From assembly GCA_002686675.1 (NCBI GenBank), contig NYYF01000067.1, positions 1 to 11,794 of the forward strand: DNA of 11,794 nt. The letters are read 5' to 3'. Both the position numbers and the translations under genes were made by a program. The notes under the pieces are model-generated. The model saw only the letters and a program-made list of their open reading frames with translations, was not told where the DNA came from and did not search any database. Position 1 is the first letter of the stretch; each line of letters starts with the position of its first letter. Shown in pieces: positions 7,096 through 11,794 of this stretch. The stretch is from Fidelibacterota bacterium (GTDB taxonomy: Bacteria > Marinisomatota > Marinisomatia > Marinisomatales > UBA8229).

Positions 7096-7099
7096 AGGA
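7095..7099 (+). promoter_or_regulatory. Shine-Dalgarno AAGGA for glnS
   Basis: AAGGA overlaps the last base of the gltX stop codon and lies 9 bases before the ATG at 7109. This supports 7109 as the glnS start over the longer frame from 7055, which would overlap gltX and add 18 residues unlike any GlnRS N-terminus. Confidence 0.65.
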
Positions 7100-7108
7100 A
7101 ACCTGAGA

Positions 7109-8803
7109 ATGGCTGCTGAAGAAAGATTACCTGTGAATTTCATTGAAGCTGTTATCAATGAAGATTTGAAAACAGGGAAACATGAGGGACGGGTCCACAC
7201 GCGGTTTCCCCCTGAGCCTAATGGGTTTCTTCACATCGGCCATGCAAAATCTATCTGCCTGAATTTTGGTATAGCTGAAAAATACGATGGTGGTCTGTGC
7301 AACCTCCGATTTGATGACACCAATCCTCTTAAGGAAGAAGAAAAATATGTGAATTCCATTATTGAAGATGTGAAATGGCTTGGATTTGACTGGGAGGATC
7401 GTTTGTATTATGCCTCAGATTATTTTGATCAATTATTCGATTATGCTGTTCAGCTCGTTCGGAATGGAAAAGCATTTGTATGTGATTTGAATTCTGAAGA
7501 GATTAGGTCATATCGAGGCAATCTCACTGAACCGGGGAAGGAAAGTCCTTATCGAAATCGTTCTATCGATGAGAATTATGATCTTTTTATGTGCATGAAA
7601 TCGGGAGAATTTCCTGATGGTTTCCGAACATTACGGGCAAAAATTGACATGTCTCATCCAAATCTGAATATGCGGGATCCTGTCATCTATAGAATTCTGC
7701 ATGCCTCACATCATCGAACGGGAGACACATGGTGTGTTTATCCAATGTATGACTGGGCTCATGGGCTTGAAGATTCCATTGAAAGGATCACCCATTCCCT
7801 GTGCACGCTTGAATTTGAAGATCACCGTCCCCTGTATGATTGGTATCTAGAACAGCTGGGGGTGTATCACTGTCAGCAGATTGAATTTGCCCGGCTCAAC
7901 CAGAATTATACTGTCATGAGCAAGAGGATGCTTCTGGAACTGGTTGAGGGTGGGTTTGTGTCTGGCTGGGATGATCCCCGAATGCCTACAATTTCCGGGT
8001 ATCGACGTCGGGGATATACCCCGCAATCCATTCGGAATTTTGCCGAAAAAATTGGGATTGCAAAAAGGGATAATACAGTTGAAATTTCTTTGCTGGAACA
8101 TAGTGTTCGTGAAGACCTGAATAAACGGGCTCCGCGGGTTATGGCTGTATTACAGCCCCTGAAAATAGTGATTGAAAATTACCCTGAAGAACAAACAGAA
8201 GAATTGGCTGCTGTAAACAATCCTGAGAATCCTGAGGCGGGAACTCGTAATGTTCCTTTTTCACGTGAGCTGTTTATAGAGCAGAATGATTTTATGGAAG
8301 ATCCTCCGAGGAAGTTCTTCCGGTTGGCACCCGGAAGGGAAATTCGTCTGCGGTATGCCTACTTTATCACCTGTACTCAGGTCATTAAGGATGAGAACGG
8401 GCATGTGATTGAAATACGGTGTACCTACGATCCGGAAACGAAGGGTGGGTCTGCCCCTGATGGACGGAAAGTAAAAGGGACTATACATTGGGTTTCAGCC
8501 AAACATTGTCTAGATGCTGAAGTTCGTCTTTATGATCGTTTATTTTCTGTTCCTAATCCAGGAAAAGATGGTGATTTCAAAAAGGATATCAATACTGATT
8601 CTTTACAGGTGTTGACTCATTGTAAAGTTGAGCCCTCCCTGAAGAATACAGATCCAAGTGTGACGGTCCAATTTGAACGGAAGGGGTATTTCTGTGTTGA
8701 TTTTGTGGACTCTTCCCCAGAGCATCTTATCTTCAACCGTACTGTACCTCTTCGGGATTCCTGGAAAAAGATCGAAAAAAGTCAACAAAAAGATTATAAA
8801 TGA
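7109..8803 (+). CDS. glnS: glutaminyl-tRNA synthetase
   Basis: This 564-residue cytoplasmic class I enzyme charges tRNA-Gln directly with glutamine. The length is close to E. coli GlnRS (about 554). It starts [20 protein letters not shown], as GlnRS proteins do. HIGH is intact at residues 42-45 ([12 protein letters not shown]), followed by LRFDDTNP (67-73). KMSKS appears as VMSKR at 269-273. Further family hallmarks are MRDPVIYRI (188-196), [13 protein letters not shown] (211-223) and [16 protein letters not shown]. The C-terminal part (about 345-540) is the two-barrel anticodon-binding region, including [12 protein letters not shown] and a conserved KGTIHWVS. A genuine GlnRS means the indirect GatCAB route is not required for Gln-tRNA-Gln. 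It lies 13 bases after gltX with its own ribosome binding site, and a 61-base gap follows before the next gene. Confidence 0.97.
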   Translation: MAAEERLPVNFIEAVINEDLKTGKHEGRVHTRFPPEPNGFLHIGHAKSICLNFGIAEKYDGGLCNLRFDDTNPLKEEEKYVNSIIEDVKWLGFDWEDRLYYASDYFDQLFDYAVQLVRNGKAFVCDLNSEEIRSYRGNLTEPGKESPYRNRSIDENYDLFMCMKSGEFPDGFRTLRAKIDMSHPNLNMRDPVIYRILHASHHRTGDTWCVYPMYDWAHGLEDSIERITHSLCTLEFEDHRPLYDWYLEQLGVYHCQQIEFARLNQNYTVMSKRMLLELVEGGFVSGWDDPRMPTISGYRRRGYTPQSIRNFAEKIGIAKRDNTVEISLLEHSVREDLNKRAPRVMAVLQPLKIVIENYPEEQTEELAAVNNPENPEAGTRNVPFSRELFIEQNDFMEDPPRKFFRLAPGREIRLRYAYFITCTQVIKDENGHVIEIRCTYDPETKGGSAPDGRKVKGTIHWVSAKHCLDAEVRLYDRLFSVPNPGKDGDFKKDINTDSLQVLTHCKVEPSLKNTDPSVTVQFERKGYFCVDFVDSSPEHLIFNRTVPLRDSWKKIEKSQQKDYK

Positions 8804-8864
8804 AATTAGGTTTGTGAAAATAAAGTCTGGAAACACACAGTTAAATCGGGTTACTTTCAATATT

Positions 8865-10160
8865 ATGTCCCAGAGAATTCAAAATATGCTCAAATTATTA
8901 TTAGCCATATTTGTTGTCCTCAGCATCGGTTTTGCTAAACCAAAAATTAACATCTATCTCATCAAATTTGACAACATCCAAAATGACCAGGTCACTGAAT
9001 GGTTGCGGGATGGTTTTCCAGATTTAGTCCGGGAAGAGTTAATCAAAAATGGAGGAATTCAAATAAGGGGTCATGCAGACTTGGAAAGAGTGATGAATAA
9101 CCGTACGCTGCTCCGGGGGGATCGTTCAAGGCAGAGAGACCTCCTATTATTAGGAAAATATGACCGACAACTGGATGAAATTAAAATTAGGGTTCAACTG
9201 GTTGATATTGCCACTTGGGAAGAATTGGATAAGCGGAGTCTTACAGGCAGTCATCAAGATATTTCTTCTTTGAGTAATCGTTTAGTTGAAACCGTACATA
9301 CAATGCTGATGCCTTTATTACCGATAAAAAAAGATCCTACCTTATCAGCATCACAGTATCGTACCTATGGAATGCCGGATCTTGCACAGGAATTAACGAA
9401 GTCGATTGATCATGGAATTGATCTTATGGAAGAATCCATGGATCTTATTACAGGCGCCAAAGGAATACCTACCGATACTGATCCGGATATCACTGGTGAA
9501 TGGGTATTAGATCTGAATGTAGATAATCAGGAACAAGAGAATCCTGAGAATGAAATAAATACTAATATGCTTATTCAGGTACTGGAAAATATCACCACAT
9601 CACCTTACAAAGTTACACTGAGCAAACCCAGATTTGAATATGATACTGGAAATGATGAAAAGATGGACGTCGTTTTGTCTGTGACGTATTCGCTGAAGGA
9701 AAATATTATCAAGGACATGCTCACAACCCTTCCATATTCCGGTTTAAGGCAGGATGGATCTTTTACGGTTTTCATGTTTGATAAGGACAATTTTAATTTT
9801 CCTGCATATTTAACGGAACGATTCAAAACCGGAGATCACCGGGCAATACCGGTCGTGAGGTTTTTTAATAATGAGGGTAAAATTGTAGTTGTCATTGTGG
9901 ATACCCCTGAGGTTCACTGGTATTCCAAAACCAGTAAAAATGTCTTGTTTGTACCCACACACCATTTCTCACCCCTCATTGATTTTATGGTAGGCGGATG
10001 GTCTCTTCAGATTGCTATGGAGACAGTTAATATTACTGTGGATTATATGTTTACAATGAATGTGGATAAAATCCAACAGCTTGGCAAAGTAAGCTTGAAG
10101 TTTATTCCTGAGAATGAATTAGGTAACTATTTAAAACCGTTTAATTTGGGCAGCAGTTGA
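8865..10160 (+). CDS. secreted protein with CsgG/LpoB/FlgO-like N-terminal domain
   Basis: This 431-residue protein has a signal peptide: basic start, hydrophobic MLKLLLAIFVVLSIG (8-22), then FA before KPK, giving predicted cleavage near residue 24. Residues 27-150 show the pattern of CsgG/LpoB/FlgO-type domains: strand INIYLIKFDN, helix WLRDGFPDLVREELI, then GIQIRGHADLERVMNN, then LLLLGKYDRQLDEIKIRVQLVDIATWEEL. Residues 155-431 are not recognised; they are rich in beta strand and contain ITGEWVLDLNV and a W-rich stretch near the end. It probably acts in the periplasm or outer membrane with the two genes downstream. The start is uncertain: ATG 8865 or ATG 8886, neither with a strong ribosome binding site. 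The open frame back to 8673 overlaps glnS and is unlikely to be used. The stop is 2 bases before the next ATG, so translation is probably coupled. Confidence 0.75.
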   Translation: MSQRIQNMLKLLLAIFVVLSIGFAKPKINIYLIKFDNIQNDQVTEWLRDGFPDLVREELIKNGGIQIRGHADLERVMNNRTLLRGDRSRQRDLLLLGKYDRQLDEIKIRVQLVDIATWEELDKRSLTGSHQDISSLSNRLVETVHTMLMPLLPIKKDPTLSASQYRTYGMPDLAQELTKSIDHGIDLMEESMDLITGAKGIPTDTDPDITGEWVLDLNVDNQEQENPENEINTNMLIQVLENITTSPYKVTLSKPRFEYDTGNDEKMDVVLSVTYSLKENIIKDMLTTLPYSGLRQDGSFTVFMFDKDNFNFPAYLTERFKTGDHRAIPVVRFFNNEGKIVVVIVDTPEVHWYSKTSKNVLFVPTHHFSPLIDFMVGGWSLQIAMETVNITVDYMFTMNVDKIQQLGKVSLKFIPENELGNYLKPFNLGSS

Positions 10161-10162
10161 TT

Positions 10163-10753
10163 ATGAAAAAAATGGTGCTCATAATATTTTATTTTGTCTT
10201 GATTGCACAGATTGGAGCAAAAGTAGAAATTGAAAATAAATTGCCTCAAATGTCATTAAAAATGCTTAATGGTAAACCAATTGATGTTTCATCATTTTTA
10301 GAAGATGGTCCCATATTAATCGCCTTCTGGGCAACCTGGTGTGCTCCCTGTGTCAAGGAGATGAAATACCTGGACAAGTTCAATAAAAAATACGCTGAGT
10401 CTGGACTCCAGGTCATTAGTATAAATACGGATACTCCACGAAGTTTATCCAAAGTAAAATCTTTTGTAAAATCACGAAAATATTCATTTAACATTCTGCT
10501 TGATCCTAAATCAGAATATATCCGTAAAGCAGGGGGAAATATTTTACCGTATGTTTTATTAGTCAATAAGGATGGTACAATTTTTAAACGTCACATGGGG
10601 TATAATCCTGGTGATGAGATTACCCTTGAAAAAGAAATTTTAGAAATGATAAGCTTAAATTCTACTGATGAAGATTCGGAAGAAACTGTTAATGAAGAAA
10701 AAGATTTGAAATCTACAGATGAGAAATCTAATAAGGAATCTATATCAAAATAA
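10163..10753 (+). CDS. TlpA-like periplasmic thioredoxin (thiol-disulfide oxidoreductase)
   Basis: This 196-residue protein has a hydrophobic signal or anchor (MKKMVLIIFYFVLIAQIGA, 1-19) and a TlpA/ResA-type thioredoxin domain. LPQMSLKMLNGKPIDVSSF (27-45) is the usual N-terminal hairpin. The active site is FWATWCAPC, with C60 and C63. ISINTDT (85-91) follows, and ILPYVLLVNKDG holds the cis-Pro (P129). It should exchange disulfides in the periplasm, perhaps reducing partner cysteines. Residues 167-196 form a low-complexity acidic/Ser tail (STDE twice) that is unusual for the family. A TTG at 10157 overlaps the upstream stop as TTGA and would add two residues; I prefer ATG 10163. The next gene begins inside this tail, overlapping it by 35 bases. 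Confidence 0.9.
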   Translation: MKKMVLIIFYFVLIAQIGAKVEIENKLPQMSLKMLNGKPIDVSSFLEDGPILIAFWATWCAPCVKEMKYLDKFNKKYAESGLQVISINTDTPRSLSKVKSFVKSRKYSFNILLDPKSEYIRKAGGNILPYVLLVNKDGTIFKRHMGYNPGDEITLEKEILEMISLNSTDEDSEETVNEEKDLKSTDEKSNKESISK

Positions 10754-11794
10754 GCTATTCTGCATTTTCATAATTTCTTCACTTTCCTTCGCACAAATTG
10801 ATTACGGAATGTCTAATATATTAAGAGACGGTGAAGGAAAGGAGCTAAAATATGGAGAACATTATCCATATAATTATTTTGAAAATTTACTGGATTTAAA
10901 TCTATCCTACTCGCGTTTTAATCTATTTCAACAGTGGGAGTACAGTGATCCTCCCACATTGGGTTATTCCCAACAAAAGTTACATAAATATTATCTTGAA
11001 TATATTCATGATAAGATTACAATAAAATTAGGTGATATTTACACATTATATGGTCGTGGACTGGGCATAAATTTATTTCAAGATCAATCACTGGATTTTG
11101 ATAATTCTATCCGAGGGATCGAATTTTCTTTTCAATCAAATGATAAATTTAGATTATTTGGTTTAAAAGGAAAGGGACAATACGAATACAAATCTGATGC
11201 AGCTTCAGAGGATAGATACAATGACAAATTTATTAATAATTCAGTCACCGTTATTGGTGCAGAGGTTTGGATACCTTGGATTTACAGTAATTTATTTTTG
11301 TTAAATATAGATCATGATATGAAATTTTTCTTAACTGATGATGTGGAAGAGGGAAGAAATGCAAACATAAATAATATTGGATTGAGTGGTAGCTGGGGGC
11401 CAGTAGATTATTATATTGAAAATTCAAAGCTTGATTGGACCACAGATAGAAATGTTGACAAATCTAATAATAGAGGTAATTATTTCTACTCTTCACTCTC
11501 AGCTCATTTATTTGGATTCGGGATCACCCATGATTTCAAGAAATATGAGGCGGAGGATTTTCTTTTGTCAATCTCAAATCCTCCCATAGTATTTAGAGAG
11601 TCAGCCTCAACATTATTATCAAGGACAATTCATTTAATCAATTTTGAGGATGAAATCGGACACCAATTGGAAATTGTTAAGAGAATTGGAGAAAACTATG
11701 ATTTATTATTTAATTGGTCAACCGCGCATAGAAACAAGGGATATAGTAATAAGCAATTTGTGAAAGAAATACATCCTATCTTTGGTCTGATGAT
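10719..11794 (+). CDS. DUF6029-like outer-membrane protein (partial, 3' end beyond window)
   Basis: A frame open to the window end encodes at least 358 residues. It begins at ATG 10719, the only ATG that keeps the signal peptide; an in-frame TGA lies at 10707-10709. The start MRNLIRNLYQNK is followed by LFCIFIISSLSFA, with cleavage expected before QIDYG. The motif GDIYTLYGRGLGINLFQDQSLDFDNSIRGIEF spans roughly residues 106-137 and resembles the GRGL...D.SLG.DNS.RG signature I associate with DUF6029 proteins of Bacteroidota-type bacteria. Alternating aromatic/polar strands continue throughout (for example NYFYSSLSAHLFGFGI), as in outer-membrane beta barrels. Function is unknown. The 35-base overlap with the thioredoxin gene implies an operon and translational coupling. 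Confidence 0.75.
   Translation, partial: MRNLIRNLYQNKLFCIFIISSLSFAQIDYGMSNILRDGEGKELKYGEHYPYNYFENLLDLNLSYSRFNLFQQWEYSDPPTLGYSQQKLHKYYLEYIHDKITIKLGDIYTLYGRGLGINLFQDQSLDFDNSIRGIEFSFQSNDKFRLFGLKGKGQYEYKSDAASEDRYNDKFINNSVTVIGAEVWIPWIYSNLFLLNIDHDMKFFLTDDVEEGRNANINNIGLSGSWGPVDYYIENSKLDWTTDRNVDKSNNRGNYFYSSLSAHLFGFGITHDFKKYEAEDFLLSISNPPIVFRESASTLLSRTIHLINFEDEIGHQLEIVKRIGENYDLLFNWSTAHRNKGYSNKQFVKEIHPIFGLM

Noticed and set aside
7055..7108. Longer glnS start overlapping gltX
   Set aside because: The extra 18 residues do not look like a GlnRS N-terminus, whereas ATG 7109 has a well-spaced AAGGA.
8673..8864. Longer start of the CsgG-like gene overlapping the end of glnS by 131 bases
   Set aside because: It would bury the signal peptide behind 64 unrelated residues. 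ATG 8865 or 8886 gives a normal exported protein.
10246..10566. Minus-strand ORF of about 106 codons inside the thioredoxin gene
   Set aside because: It is a shadow of a well-supported TlpA coding region and shows no recognisable features of its own.

Overview
The window looks like a stretch of chromosome from an uncultured marine-type bacterium of the FCB group. My best guess is Candidatus Marinimicrobia (SAR406) or a close relative. This rests on the mix of proteins: a membrane-anchored FlgO/TolB-like TPR protein, MORN_2 (YwqK-type) repeat proteins, a Cys-rich 'DCAG...CGVC.G' lipoprotein segment, and a DUF6029-like outer-membrane protein. The assignment is inferred from remembered families, not from a search. 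All supported genes are on the + strand. I see no rRNA, tRNA, CRISPR array, insertion sequence or phage gene.

Layout. 1-2002: the possible tail of an unknown gene, then a large TPR protein with one membrane segment and an irregular N-terminus. 2003-2275: about 270 bases with no convincing gene. 2276-4030: two secreted paralogues built of MORN_2 repeats, one about 421 aa and one a 140-aa lipoprotein. 4071-4820: a lipoprotein with a thioredoxin/peroxiredoxin-like domain, interrupted by an in-frame TGA exactly where the first active-site cysteine would be. 4854-5516: an O-methyltransferase. 5662-8803: glutamyl- and glutaminyl-tRNA synthetases in tandem (gltX-glnS). 8865-11794: a probable operon of a secreted CsgG/LpoB-like protein, a TlpA-like thioredoxin and a DUF6029-like outer-membrane protein that runs off the window.

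The most interesting locus is 4071-4820. Read through the TGA at 4446-4448, the two halves form one frame and one coherent redoxin lipoprotein of 249 residues with the active site Sec-Gly-Thr-Cys (U126-C129). Directly downstream, 4458-4476 forms a hairpin with a GGUU apex about 17 nt after the TGA, as expected of a bacterial SECIS element. I therefore call one selenoprotein gene rather than two short ORFs. A simple nonsense mutation cannot be excluded from sequence alone.

The window is rich in envelope proteins: two lipoproteins, three proteins with signal peptides and one membrane-anchored TPR protein. Two distinct thiol or selenol redox proteins are present. The translation genes gltX-glnS are housekeeping.
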